Shown piece by piece: positions 34,182 through 42,966 of a stretch of 64,000 nucleotides of DNA. A program made the position numbers and the translations under genes. The stretch is from assembly GCA_002401885.1 (NCBI GenBank), contig NVUL01000045.1, positions 1 through 64,000 on the forward strand. Reading direction: 5' to 3'. How positions within the stretch are numbered: position 1 is the first letter of the stretch; each line of letters opens with the position of its first letter. The notes below the pieces were generated by a model, which was not told the origin of the DNA, did not search any database, and saw only the letters and a program-made list of their open reading frames with translations. This DNA is from SAR86 cluster bacterium. Its GTDB lineage: Bacteria; Pseudomonadota; Gammaproteobacteria; Pseudomonadales; Pseudohongiellaceae.

Positions 34182-36017
34182 ATGTGTGGAATCGTTGGAG
34201 CAATAGCGGAAAGAAATGTCTCGGGAATATTGCTCGAAGGGCTTAAGCGATTAGAGTATCGCGGTTATGATTCAGCGGGCTTGGCGATCATAGGTGAGTC
34301 GGCCAATAAGATTATCAACGTCAAAGCAGTTGGTAAGGTGAACAAACTTGTGGCGGCTGCGGGCAAGGCCAAAATTAAGGGTCAGCTCGGTATCGCACAC
34401 ACACGTTGGGCGACCCATGGTAAGACTACGGTAGCTAACGCCCACCCACATACATCCGGTAGTGATATCGCGATCGTTCACAATGGCATCATCGAGAACT
34501 ACGAACCGTTGCGTGCTAAGTTAATCAAAGCCGGCTATGTATTCAAGACCCAGACAGACACTGAAACGATCGTACATCTGATTCATCAAGGGCGAAAGAA
34601 AGGCAAAGTAAGCCTTCTTGATGCGGTAAAGAATACAATTAAGAAACTTCATGGTGCCTACGGGCTCTGCGTCATCGACCGAAATCTGCCTGATCAGATC
34701 GTAGTTGCCAGGTCTGGAAGCCCTCTGGTAATAGGAATTGGAATCGGTGAGAACTTCGTAGCATCTGATCCGCTCGCACTGGGCCAGGTAACCGACAGGT
34801 TCGTGTATCTCGAAGAGGGTGATATTGCTCTAGTGGGTCGAGAGTCCTATGAGATCTGGCATGATGGCAAGAAGGTAAGACGCAAGGTAACCACCATACG
34901 AAGCAAGGCAGCGGACGCGGAGAAGGGCGAGTACAAGCATTTCATGCTCAAGGAAATACATGAGCAACCCAGAGTTTTACAAGACACTCTCGATGGCAGA
35001 ATCAGCAAGGGAAAAGTACTCGAAGAAGCGTTCGGGCTAAAAGCGAAAGCCATTTTCGATAAAGTGAAGAACGTACAGATAGTCGCCTGCGGTACAAGCT
35101 TTCATGCCGGTCAGGTGGCGAAGTACTGGCTGGAGACGGTAGCCAAACTACCTTGTCAGATCGATATCGCCAGCGATTACCGCTATAGAGACATCATCGT
35201 TCAGCCGGGCACGCTGTTCGTTACGGTATCTCAGTCAGGCGAGACGGCGGACACCTTAGCCGCGTTACGGTTTGCGAAGACAAAATCCTATATCTCTAGC
35301 TTGGCGATTTGCAATGTAGCGACAAGCTCACTCGTACGGGAGTCCGACCTTTGTCTATTGACCATGGCGGGTCAGGAAATTGGCGTCGCCTCAACCAAGG
35401 CCTTCACGACACAACTAGCCGTGTTACTAGTCCTTTCGATCGTGCTCGGCCGAAGAACTGGCTTGAGCGTAAAACAAGAAACTAAACTCGTTAAAGACTT
35501 AGCAAGATTGCCCGGTCTGATCGAAGAAACATTGGGCCTAAGCAAAGAAATAAAGAAGGTTTCTAAACAGTTTTCAGACAAGAATCACAGCCTATTTTTG
35601 GGGCGCGGCATTCAGTACCCCATCGCCAAGGAAGGGGCACTGAAACTAAAAGAGATTTCTTATATCCATGCCGAAGCGTATCCTGCCGGTGAGCTGAAGC
35701 ATGGCCCGCTCGCATTGGTTGATGATCAGATGCCAGTCGTTGCCGTTGCGCCTAACAATGATCTTCTGGGAAAACTGCAGGCAAACTTATCCACTGTTAG
35801 TGCGCGTGGCGGTAAGCTCTATGTTTTTGCGGATGAGAGTATCGGTTATAAGAGCGAGCAGAGCTGTAAGGTAATTCACGTACCCAACTGCCCCGACATT
35901 CTCGCGCCAATTGTATTTACGATTCCTCTGCAGCTGTTGTCTTATCATGTCGCAATCACCAAGGGTACCGATGTCGATCACCCTCGCAACCTAGCTAAAT
36001 CGGTAACCGTCGAGTAA
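34182..36017 (+). CDS. glmS: Glutamine-fructose-6-phosphate aminotransferase (isomerizing)
   Basis: Makes glucosamine-6-phosphate, the first step toward UDP-GlcNAc. 611 residues: N-terminal glutaminase with nucleophile Cys2 (MCGIVGA), then two SIS sugar-isomerase domains (CGTSFHAG near residue 306; SQSGETADT near 352) and the C-terminal DVDHPRNLAKSVTVE. The gene pairs functionally with glmU just upstream. Confidence 0.97.
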   Translation: MCGIVGAIAERNVSGILLEGLKRLEYRGYDSAGLAIIGESANKIINVKAVGKVNKLVAAAGKAKIKGQLGIAHTRWATHGKTTVANAHPHTSGSDIAIVHNGIIENYEPLRAKLIKAGYVFKTQTDTETIVHLIHQGRKKGKVSLLDAVKNTIKKLHGAYGLCVIDRNLPDQIVVARSGSPLVIGIGIGENFVASDPLALGQVTDRFVYLEEGDIALVGRESYEIWHDGKKVRRKVTTIRSKAADAEKGEYKHFMLKEIHEQPRVLQDTLDGRISKGKVLEEAFGLKAKAIFDKVKNVQIVACGTSFHAGQVAKYWLETVAKLPCQIDIASDYRYRDIIVQPGTLFVTVSQSGETADTLAALRFAKTKSYISSLAICNVATSSLVRESDLCLLTMAGQEIGVASTKAFTTQLAVLLVLSIVLGRRTGLSVKQETKLVKDLARLPGLIEETLGLSKEIKKVSKQFSDKNHSLFLGRGIQYPIAKEGALKLKEISYIHAEAYPAGELKHGPLALVDDQMPVVAVAPNNDLLGKLQANLSTVSARGGKLYVFADESIGYKSEQSCKVIHVPNCPDILAPIVFTIPLQLLSYHVAITKGTDVDHPRNLAKSVTVE

Positions 36018-36087
36018 GCGCATAAAGAAAACGTAGAACGCTAAAACAGCGAGGCCTGTTCGAGCTGGATCATAAAGAAGAGTAATT

Positions 36088-36945
36088 CTAATCTGAATCG
36101 ATATCGCGAAGAGCTCTTTGGCTCTTTTGCAATTTCTTCAGATGATCCTTCAACAGGGGTTTGCGATGCCGAGCAACACCCGTAGCTAATACATCGATAA
36201 CCACCAGATGCGCGATGCGTGAAGACACCGGTGCGAAGGCCTGGTGTTCCTCCTCCATGTTCACATAGATAGGAAGGCTGCATTGTTCACTCAAGGGCGT
36301 GTTCTCTGGTGCCACACCAATAACTGTCGCGCCTGCTTCTCGGGCTAGGCTCACACTCTGCAACAAGGCGCGGGTCTGACCAGATTGAGATATGGCTACT
36401 ACCACATCGTCTGCGCCTAGCGATATCGCAGACATATGCTGAATGTGTGGGTCCGTATAAGCTGCCGATGATAGCTGCAGACGGAAGAATTTGTGCTGCG
36501 CGTCGGCTGCGACGGAGCCAGAAGCGCCAAAGCCATAGAATTCAACACGATTCGCGTTGCTGATGGTATTGATGGCTGTTTCCAACACCTCAGGATCCAG
36601 CTGGTCCCTAACCGTCAACAGAGAACCGACGGTGGTGTCGAATACCTTATTGCGGAGGTCTTCTACAGTATCCTTGTCATCTACTGCGAATTGCGTATAG
36701 ACACCGCCTAGGCCCAACTGCTGGGCAAGTTGCAGCTTGAAGGAGAGGAAGCCGTCGAAGCCAATGGCTCGGCAGAACCGAATCACGGTGGGCTCGCTTA
36801 CACCGGAATTGGCAGCGAGGTCGACAATGCGCATCTTGATCACGTCATTGGCATGCTGCAGCACGTAGCTGCCTACTTTAGCCTCGGATTTGCGCATTGC
36901 AGAACCGCTTTCGGCGATGCGTCGTATTAGATTAGGTGAATCCAC
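36088..36945 (-). CDS. MurR/RpiR-family transcriptional regulator, HexR-like
   Basis: DNA-binding regulator with an N-terminal helix-turn-helix (residues about 1-80, VSEPTVIRFCRAIGFDGFLSFK) and a C-terminal SIS sugar-phosphate-binding domain (about 120-250, FYGFGASGSVAADAQHKF and SQSGQTRALL). 285 residues. In overall sequence it resembles HexR, the regulator of central carbohydrate genes that senses 2-keto-3-deoxy-6-phosphogluconate. Its operators are not visible here. It is convergent with glmS, and the assignment to HexR rather than another RpiR member is an inference. Confidence 0.85.
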   Translation of the reverse strand: MDSPNLIRRIAESGSAMRKSEAKVGSYVLQHANDVIKMRIVDLAANSGVSEPTVIRFCRAIGFDGFLSFKLQLAQQLGLGGVYTQFAVDDKDTVEDLRNKVFDTTVGSLLTVRDQLDPEVLETAINTISNANRVEFYGFGASGSVAADAQHKFFRLQLSSAAYTDPHIQHMSAISLGADDVVVAISQSGQTRALLQSVSLAREAGATVIGVAPENTPLSEQCSLPIYVNMEEEHQAFAPVSSRIAHLVVIDVLATGVARHRKPLLKDHLKKLQKSQRALRDIDSD

Positions 36946-37154
36946 TCGCTACCTGCTAAATTTACCGACGACGATTGTCGGTGCGGGAATAGGCTTTCTA
37001 TGCTACTCAATTTGCCAAGCTATCGCACCCGTTTGTGGCGCTACTTCTTACAGGGCCTGTGACAGGACTTGTGGCAAGAAGACAACAATGAACGATCGAT
37101 GCGGGATAAATATTAGAACCCCGTCATAACAGTATTCGAAGTGGCTATCCGTAC

Positions 37155-38327
37155 ATGCAGCAATTAGACAACCTTGATCTCAAATTCGTAGATTCCATTG
37201 CTGCAATTGGTGAGAAGCAGTGGAACGGTCTCGCCGGCACGGAAAACCCCTTCACGCGATATGAGTTCTTGTGGGCACTAGAGAAGACTGGTTGCACCAC
37301 TCAAGAAACAGGCTGGTCGCCACATCATGTAGCAGTATTTAGTGGATTGGAAGGCGACAAGAAGCGAAAGCTGATTGCTATCATGCCACTGTATAGAAAA
37401 ACAAACTCTTACGGGGAATATGTTTTCGATTGGTCATGGGCGAGTGCCTACCAGAATTACGGTCTAGACTACTATCCCAAGTTTGTCAGCGCGATCCCTT
37501 TCACCCCCAGTCACGGTGCGCGAATATTCACTGATGCATCGGTAAGTCGGCAAGACATAGTCCAATTGATCTACGAGAAGCTAAAGGCGAAGGCGGAATC
37601 TATTAGTGCGTCTTCTTGGCATATACTTTTTCCAACCGAGGAAGAAAACAAACTATTTGAGGCAGCCGGTATTCCCGCTAGAACCGCCTGTCAGTTTCAC
37701 TGGTTCAATAGAGGTTATATAAGCTTCGACGATTTCCTAGCGACGCTAAATTCACGCAAGAGAAAGAATATTAGAAGGGAACGACAGAAGGTCGCCGAGC
37801 AAGGCGCGAGCTTTGAAACAATCGCCGGGATCGATATTACCTCCAAGCATTGGGATACATTCTATCGTTTCTATCAAAGCACCTACATGATGCGTGGAAT
37901 GCAAGGCTATCTGAGCCAGGAGTTCTTCGCTGAGATCGGACGGCATATGCCAGAGCAGCTCTTCATGGTTGCGGCTCTCGATGGAGAGGAGATGATCGCA
38001 GCAGCGCTTTTCTTCAAGAATTCCGAGAAGATTTTCGGAAGATACTGGGGTAGCGCGCGAGACTATCAGTTCCTGCATTTTGAGACCTGTTACTACCAAG
38101 GCCAAGAATATTGTATCCAGCACAAGCTGAAGAGTTTCGATTCGGGTGCCCAGGGCGAGCATAAGATTCAACGCGGCTTCGAACCGATAATAACCTATTC
38201 AAATCACTGGATTGCCAACGAGGGATTTGCTCAAGCGATAAACAACTTTTTGGATGAAGAGCGGGCGCACATCGAGAAATACAAGGCAGAAGCCTCGTCT
38301 TTACTCCCGTTCAAAAAGGGAAATTGA
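37155..38327 (+). CDS. FemAB/GNAT-like protein (COG3146, DUF482 family)
   Basis: 390 residues resembling the peptidogalycan-biosynthesis/GNAT family annotated as DUF482. Blocks seen: NPFTRYEFLWALE near residue 27, the central RKRKNIRRERQKV near 205, and RYWGSARDYQFLHFETCYYQGQEYCI near 295, typical of the family. No signal or membrane segment is visible. The function is not established; an aminoacyl- or acetyl-transfer role is inferred from fold relatives only. It ends 6 bp from the convergent integron integrase stop, so it marks the left edge of the integron. Confidence 0.8.
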   Translation: MQQLDNLDLKFVDSIAAIGEKQWNGLAGTENPFTRYEFLWALEKTGCTTQETGWSPHHVAVFSGLEGDKKRKLIAIMPLYRKTNSYGEYVFDWSWASAYQNYGLDYYPKFVSAIPFTPSHGARIFTDASVSRQDIVQLIYEKLKAKAESISASSWHILFPTEEENKLFEAAGIPARTACQFHWFNRGYISFDDFLATLNSRKRKNIRRERQKVAEQGASFETIAGIDITSKHWDTFYRFYQSTYMMRGMQGYLSQEFFAEIGRHMPEQLFMVAALDGEEMIAAALFFKNSEKIFGRYWGSARDYQFLHFETCYYQGQEYCIQHKLKSFDSGAQGEHKIQRGFEPIITYSNHWIANEGFAQAINNFLDEERAHIEKYKAEASSLLPFKKGN

Positions 38328-38332
38328 TGCAG

Positions 38333-39304
38333 TCAATTAAGGTCATCCAGAGGGCTTGATGCCCCCGAGTAGTGTCTTCCGAGCACGTGTGTGTAAATCT
38401 GCGTTGTCTTTACATCATTGTGACCCAGCAATTCCTGAACAGTCCTGATATCGGACTCGGCGGCCAACATGTGTGTAGCAAATGAGTGATGAAAAGTATG
38501 ACAGGTCACCCGTTTGGTAGTAATGCCAGCTGCTATTGTCGCAATACCTAAAAACTTCCGCACTAGCGAAGGATGTAGATGGTACCTACAAAGTTCGCCA
38601 GTGTACGGATGTGCACAATGTCTCGGTGAAGGAAACAGAAACGCCCACGCTGGTAGACTGTAGGCGCTAGGGTACTTTCTTTGTAATGCTGGGCTCATAG
38701 CAGCTGAAATACCAAGAGCGGCATCTTTTTTGTGGATAGCCATAGCATATTGCATCTGTATCTCAAGCCCAGCGATAGAAGATAAGCCAAGAAGTGTTTG
38801 CCTATCTTTACGCCCCTTGCCATTGCGTACTACAATTGAAGCACGATCGAAGTTTATGTCTTGTAACCTGATACTCAAACATTCTTCCACCCGTAGTCCA
38901 CTCCCATATAGCAGCTCAATGACTAATTTGTTTCTATCAGCAAACTGACGCAGAATAAGTTGTATCTCCGTCTTAGATAAGACTGTTGGTAGATGCCGCT
39001 GCTTACTAGCAAGTTTAAAACCCAGATTACCCACCTTGCGTTTTAGATATTTCTCAAAAAGGTAAACGAGTGAGTTAAGGACTACCTTCTGAGTATTGAC
39101 ACTCACATACCGTTCGGTGGCTAGATAGGTCAGATACTCTTCTATCTTACTAACGTCAACAGTCTCGGGATGCTGCAAATCGCAGAAGTGAATAAACCGC
39201 TTGATCCATAGTAGATAGGTTTTCTCCGTCGCTAAACTATATCCCCGCAATCTCATATTGCCCCGGATCGACTCAATAAATGCGCTCACAATAAACCCCT
39301 CCAA
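38333..39304 (-). CDS. intI: Integron integrase (IntI family) with catalytic Arg to His change
   Basis: Tyrosine recombinase that inserts and excises cassettes at attI and attC. 323 residues. The IntI-specific extra region is present (LQRKYPSAYSLPAWAFLFPS, residues 208-227). Catalytic residues seen: Arg138 (YGSGLRVEE), the box Lys in GKGRKDR near 163-168, His269 (TCHTF), His295 (LLGHND) and nucleophile Tyr304 (IYTHVL). The conserved HxxR motif reads H-T-F-H: residue 272 is His (codon CAT, plus-strand bases 38489-38491) instead of Arg. The ORF is otherwise intact, so this is likely a recent loss of activity or a sequencing error. Confidence 0.93.
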   Translation of the reverse strand: MEGFIVSAFIESIRGNMRLRGYSLATEKTYLLWIKRFIHFCDLQHPETVDVSKIEEYLTYLATERYVSVNTQKVVLNSLVYLFEKYLKRKVGNLGFKLASKQRHLPTVLSKTEIQLILRQFADRNKLVIELLYGSGLRVEECLSIRLQDINFDRASIVVRNGKGRKDRQTLLGLSSIAGLEIQMQYAMAIHKKDAALGISAAMSPALQRKYPSAYSLPAWAFLFPSPRHCAHPYTGELCRYHLHPSLVRKFLGIATIAAGITTKRVTCHTFHHSFATHMLAAESDIRTVQELLGHNDVKTTQIYTHVLGRHYSGASSPLDDLN

Positions 39305-39596
39305 ATTTGGTTAGATGAACCAATTTGTAGTGGAAAAACGCACAAAAAGCACAATTATTCTCGTTTATTCCTGACGGAGTCTCACATGTGAATTTAGGAA
39401 TACCTAAAATAACGAATTATCAAAGGCCTAATAGCACGGATCAAAAGAAACCGAGTGGCGAGAAGCGTGAAACGAGCATACCCATATCAGATTCGGTAAA
39501 GCGAGAACCCTTCTGGAATACCTGTTTTAATTCAGTTAATTACGAGCTAGACTCGGGGGAATGAAAAGGCGAAACGCGCATGCTCCATATACAAAT
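39305..39596. other. Integrase promoter and attI region
   Basis: Non-coding stretch between the divergent integrase and the first cassette; it should hold the integrase promoter, the cassette promoter and the left part of attI. An inverted repeat tttagg/cctaaa lies at 39393-39408. No LexA box of the form CTGT-N8-ACAG was found by eye, and no promoter can be called with confidence. Confidence 0.55.
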
Positions 39597-39603
39597 GTTA
39601 TGT
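39597..39603 (+). other. attI: attI core recombination site
   Basis: The 7-mer gttatgt is the same core that ends the attC sites of this array. It lies at the junction between the integrase-side leader and the first cassette, where attI is expected. The left binding sites of attI could not be delimited by eye. Confidence 0.75.
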
Positions 39604-39654
39604 TCCTCAATACTTTCAGCGTCGTGTGTAAATCTATAAATTGAGAGATTAAGA

Positions 39655-40161
39655 ATGAATTGGGAAGCTATCGGAGCTGTCGGGGAGATACTTGGAGCAA
39701 TTGCCGTTGTTTTGTCTTTAGCGTATCTAGCTATTCAAATCAGGCAATCGAATAGACTAGCCGTGAGAGAAGCTCGAACCAGTCTTTCCGAAATCAACAC
39801 CGCTATACATCAGTCACATCTTGAGACACCCCATATCGCAGAGTTAAAGCTTAAGTTACGTGACAGGCACTGCGAATTATCTGATGTAGAAAACGAGCAA
39901 GCTGAAAGCCTCGCAGCTACATTACAACTTAGTTGGGGTGTAACGGGTTCAGCGCACGACTCAGGTTTACTGCCAGATCATGTGATGGAGATCTATTTGA
40001 ACGCTGTCACATACTGGTTCAGAACTTACCCCGGCCTGGCACCATTTTCAAAAAGAATACTAGAATCTTCAGGAATACGACCAGGTCAGTGGCCTATTTA
40101 TACTCGCGCATGGGAAGAAATTGACAAGCTTGAAACAAATGATGATTCGTCCGGAACATAA
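39655..40161 (+). CDS. Cassette 1: membrane-anchored helical protein of unknown function
   Basis: 168 residues, no family name recognised. An N-terminal hydrophobic helix at residues 5-27 (IGAVGEILGAIAVVLSLAYLA) is followed by QIRQSN and a soluble, helix-rich region. The layout matches four other cassette products here (starting at 40261, 43495, 44960 and 48586): W or E-rich start, membrane helix, Q/E-x-x-Q-x-N turn, LS-x-E-like acidic stretch and aromatic residues near the middle. It is closest to the 48586 protein in the first 35 residues. A ribosome site gagagatta precedes ATG 39655. The stop lies inside the left arm of attC 1. Confidence 0.8.
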   Translation: MNWEAIGAVGEILGAIAVVLSLAYLAIQIRQSNRLAVREARTSLSEINTAIHQSHLETPHIAELKLKLRDRHCELSDVENEQAESLAATLQLSWGVTGSAHDSGLLPDHVMEIYLNAVTYWFRTYPGLAPFSKRILESSGIRPGQWPIYTRAWEEIDKLETNDDSSGT

Positions 40162-40213
40162 CAATAAAATCAAGGAGATTCGCTGCGCGAACTCTTTATT
40201 AAAAGCGTTATGT
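40156..40213 (+). repeat. attC site 1
   Basis: Left core acataac (40156-40162) pairs with right core gttatgt (40207-40213); 58 bp with an internal stem-loop containing cgctgcgcg. Ends cassette 1. Confidence 0.9.
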
Positions 40214-40260
40214 GTCTCGTAGGACTATAGAGAAACTGTAAAGGTAGATAAGATTACTAA

Positions 40261-40707
40261 ATGGATATTGAAAAATTCACACATTGGCTTACTTTGGTGG
40301 CGAATTTCGGCGTAATAGCTGGAGTAGTTTTCTTAGCATATGAACTTCAACAGAATAATGAATTATTAGTTCAAGAGTCTCGATACTCAATGCTTCAGAA
40401 TCAAAAAGATTGGACTCAGTTCATTAACGGAAGCGAAGAAGTTTCAAATCTACTGTATGTTAAAGGCAACCAAGACCTCAGTGATATAGAAAAAGATCGA
40501 AGATTCGGTATCCTTTTAGGCAATATCTTCACATGGCAGTGGGAATGGGAGCAATCGAAGACAGAAATGTTAGGCGGGACAGAATTACCTGTTGAAGCAT
40601 TCCGTGCGCTTTGGCGAAATTTCGACCTTGAACGAGACTGGCCTGAGTTGAGGCTTACATTAAGGTCGGACTTTGTAACGTTTATGGAAAACGAAGTCTC
40701 AAATTAG
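40261..40707 (+). CDS. Cassette 2: membrane-anchored helical protein of unknown function
   Basis: 148 residues. Membrane helix at about residues 9-28 (WLTLVANFGVIAGVVFLAYE), then ELQQNNELL and a helical, Trp-rich region (FTWQWEWEQ near 93) and an F-x-x-F-type ending (FVTFMENEV). It most resembles the cassette 7 product: shared IEKF/TEKIGHW start, ANFGV/ANLGV, W-x-W-E-W/W-x-W-S-W and the FVTFME/FVKFME ending. Function unknown; an N-in anchor with a cytoplasmic or periplasmic sensor-like domain is possible. Confidence 0.8.
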   Translation: MDIEKFTHWLTLVANFGVIAGVVFLAYELQQNNELLVQESRYSMLQNQKDWTQFINGSEEVSNLLYVKGNQDLSDIEKDRRFGILLGNIFTWQWEWEQSKTEMLGGTELPVEAFRALWRNFDLERDWPELRLTLRSDFVTFMENEVSN

Positions 40708-40732
40708 AAGCTGCGGCATATGTGCATCCGAC

Positions 40733-40791
40733 ACATAACAATCAAATCAACAAGGAGGCGCTACGCGCCCCTATTATTCAGGGCGTTATGT
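40733..40791 (+). repeat. attC site 2
   Basis: 59 bp, cores acataac (40733-40739) and gttatgt (40785-40791), with the stem loop ggcgctacgcgcc and the cttattattcaggg-type right arm shared by the array. Confidence 0.9.
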
Positions 40792-40849
40792 GCTTTGTAG
40801 CATTGGACTCCAGAAAAAGAATAAGAATACATATTCATAAGGATCCATC

Positions 40850-41563
40850 ATGAATACTTCTGCAGGAAAACCGATAGATTCCAAAAAAGCTACTTTTTAT
40901 GCCGCCACATGCGCCTTAGTAGTACTAATAGTTTCAGCTGGATTCGGACCGGCATACATCGGCGCAATGATTGAAGGACTCGTAACTCCTTTTATTCTCC
41001 ATTTTCATGCAACAGTTTTTGTTGGCTGGTTAGCCCTGTTTACTGTACAAGCACTATTGCCTGCATTTGGTCGCGTTGACTTACACCGTAAATTGGGAAA
41101 ATTCGGAATAGGTTACGCAATATTTTTGATAATAGTTGGCTTAGCAACTACAGTAAATCGGGTTGCTTTCCATTTCAATGATGGTCAGGAAGAGTTTGCG
41201 AGAGCATTCCTGATTGCCCCATTGTCTGACATGATAGTCTTTCCAATCTTTTTTGCCGCCGCAATCGCATACAGACATAAACCAGAAATCCATAAACGAC
41301 TGATGTTGGTAGCCACTGTGATGCTAACGATAGCCGCTGTAGCTAGAATGTCATTTATACCTTCAAACTATATAGGGCTTGTATCTGTTTGGTTATCTCC
41401 GATCTATCTAGCAATGATTTATGACTATTATCGGAAAAAAGAAGTACATCCAGCGTATGTAATCGGGCTGGTGACCCTAGCAATAGTGCCTTTTCGAGAC
41501 AGCGTCGCCACTACTGATGGATGGCAAGGTTTCGCATCATGGTTTATAACTCTAATTACTTAG
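40850..41563 (+). CDS. Cassette 3: multi-pass membrane protein
   Basis: 237 residues with about six hydrophobic helices (residues about 15-40, 45-68, 82-105, 122-142, 153-172, 177-193, 198-215). The block LHFHATVFVGWLALFTVQALLPAFGRVDLHRKLGKFG (His-rich, near residue 45-85) is reminiscent of heme- or quinone-linked membrane families such as DUF2306-like proteins, but I cannot assign it. A ribosome site ataaggat precedes ATG 40850. Cassette-borne; the promoter is presumably upstream in the array. Confidence 0.75.
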   Translation: MNTSAGKPIDSKKATFYAATCALVVLIVSAGFGPAYIGAMIEGLVTPFILHFHATVFVGWLALFTVQALLPAFGRVDLHRKLGKFGIGYAIFLIIVGLATTVNRVAFHFNDGQEEFARAFLIAPLSDMIVFPIFFAAAIAYRHKPEIHKRLMLVATVMLTIAAVARMSFIPSNYIGLVSVWLSPIYLAMIYDYYRKKEVHPAYVIGLVTLAIVPFRDSVATTDGWQGFASWFITLIT

Positions 41564-41606
41564 TGAATTACGACAAGCTGGAAAGCAAATTTATGAGCCG
41601 GCCAGA

Positions 41607-41665
41607 ACATAACAATTAAATCAACAAGGAGGCGCTACGTGCCCCTATTATTCAAAGCGTTATGT
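41607..41665 (+). repeat. attC site 3
   Basis: 59 bp, cores acataac (41607-41613) and gttatgt (41659-41665). Right arm cttattattcaaagc differs slightly from site 2. Confidence 0.9.
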
Positions 41666-41709
41666 GTTTCGAACACTGAAGGTATTGTAGATGAGAGCTC
41701 TTTAGTCAA

Positions 41710-42384
41710 ATGGACTTATTGAAAAATATCGAAGAATCCATGTTAGCTATACCTAAAGGCTCCATTCATCTTAGAGACGACAGGATCAATAAGGAATGGG
41801 CAGCATCAATTGCCTCATTTTCAGTGTGTAAATATCTAGTCACACAAGACATATATCAATATGCTGCGAAAGCACAACCATCGATCTTTAAAGGAAACAG
41901 GAAACCAGTTGAGAGTGTTTCATGGCATGAAGCTGTGCATTTTTGCAATCAGCTTTCTCACTTGGCCGGTTACACTAGCTATTACTTAGTAACTGAGGAT
42001 ACTGCTGTTGTGGAATGTGACCCAACTGCAAACGGATATAGGCTTCTCACAGACGCTGAGTGGGAATATGCATGCAAAGCAGGCGACAACAAACCACGCT
42101 ATGGAGAAATTGAAAATATCGCCTGGTATGAAGACAATTCAGGTGGTGAAACACATGATGTAGGTGGTAAGTTTCCTAACAAATGGGGCATTTACGATAT
42201 GCTGGGCAACGTTTGGGAATGGTGCTGGGATGTATATGATGCAGAAACCTATGGCCCGTATAGGATTTTTCGTGGCGGCGGATGGTGTGATGCAAAGCGT
42301 GGTTGCCTCGCTACTAACCGTCGTCGAAGTCACCCAACTTTCCAAATTGAAGATTTGGGATTCCGGGTGGCGAGGTCAATATGA
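41710..42384 (+). CDS. Cassette 4: SUMF1/FGE-sulfatase-domain protein
   Basis: 224 residues with the formylglycine-generating-enzyme-like (SUMF1, C-type lectin) fold: VSWHEAVHFCNQLS near residue 75, YRLLTDAEWEYACKAGD near 113, GIYDMLGNVWEWCWD near 161, and the C-terminal FRGGGWCDAKRGC...DLGFRVAR. True aerobic FGEs have two active Cys spaced C-x4-C in a GGSxLC context. Here the pattern is GGGWC-x5-C, so formylglycine synthesis is doubtful and another SUMF1 activity is more likely. No signal peptide is seen. Stop at 42384, just before attC 4. Confidence 0.85.
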   Translation: MDLLKNIEESMLAIPKGSIHLRDDRINKEWAASIASFSVCKYLVTQDIYQYAAKAQPSIFKGNRKPVESVSWHEAVHFCNQLSHLAGYTSYYLVTEDTAVVECDPTANGYRLLTDAEWEYACKAGDNKPRYGEIENIAWYEDNSGGETHDVGGKFPNKWGIYDMLGNVWEWCWDVYDAETYGPYRIFRGGGWCDAKRGCLATNRRRSHPTFQIEDLGFRVARSI

Positions 42385-42400
42385 TTCTAGATATGCCAAC

Positions 42401-42459
42401 ACATAGCCATCAAATCAAAAAGGAAGCGCTACGCGCTCCTATTATTAAGGGCGTTATGT
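42401..42459 (+). repeat. attC site 4
   Basis: 59 bp, right core gttatgt (42453-42459). The left core reads acatagc, one base off the usual acataac. Confidence 0.85.
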
Positions 42460-42475
42460 GCATAGGTGAATTCTA

Positions 42476-42895
42476 ATGAAATGGTATTGGCAGCTATATT
42501 CCCTACTTTTGTTGCTTTTAGGGTTTGGTCAAATGATTAGGAAACTAATTAGTGACACTGGAGGCTTCTCATCAAGGTACGCCGCGGCTCTGGTTGCAGT
42601 CATAATAGTCCTGGCGTTGGTTGCCAAATCGAAAGAGTTGCATCTCGGGAAAGTTTGGATGTGGAAATCGCTATTTCTTATTCTGGGAATTGGTAGCGTA
42701 GCTATGGCACTGTTTGGTTTCTATCTTGGGTTTACCGGCGTATATTTTCCAGCCAGTTTATTATGCGGTGCAGCTATAGTTCTAATGCCTGCTCTTCAGG
42801 AACTCTATGTGTATTCTTACGAATCTCCTGACATTTGGGCTTTAGCACATAACAATCAAATCAAAAGCGATGCCGCAAGCGGCACGCCTTATTAA
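42476..42895 (+). CDS. Cassette 5: four-helix membrane protein whose end is encoded by attC
   Basis: 139 residues with about four hydrophobic stretches (residues about 4-21, 32-50, 60-80 and 88-105). No family recognised. The last residues HNNQIKSDAASGTPY are translated from the left and middle of attC 5, ending 11 bp before its right core. Such read-through C-termini occur for cassette ORFs and argue for recent capture of the site. Ribosome site aggtga upstream of ATG 42476. Confidence 0.72.
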   Translation: MKWYWQLYSLLLLLLGFGQMIRKLISDTGGFSSRYAAALVAVIIVLALVAKSKELHLGKVWMWKSLFLILGIGSVAMALFGFYLGFTGVYFPASLLCGAAIVLMPALQELYVYSYESPDIWALAHNNQIKSDAASGTPY

Positions 42896-42906
42896 GGGCG
42901 TTATGC
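42847..42906 (+). repeat. attC site 5
   Basis: 60 bp, left core acataac (42847-42853), right core gttatgc (42900-42906), so the outer pair is imperfect. Central loop with gccgcaagcggc hairpin. The preceding ORF reads into it. Confidence 0.88.
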
Positions 42907-42966
42907 GCACAATGAATTTGGATAGAACAGTCTAAGTAAAGCTTAGCGATGTTACTGGAAGGTAAA

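Noticed and set aside
39305-39596. LexA-type SOS box controlling the integrase
   Set aside because: I looked for CTGT-N8-ACAG and found none; SOS control cannot be claimed for this integrase.
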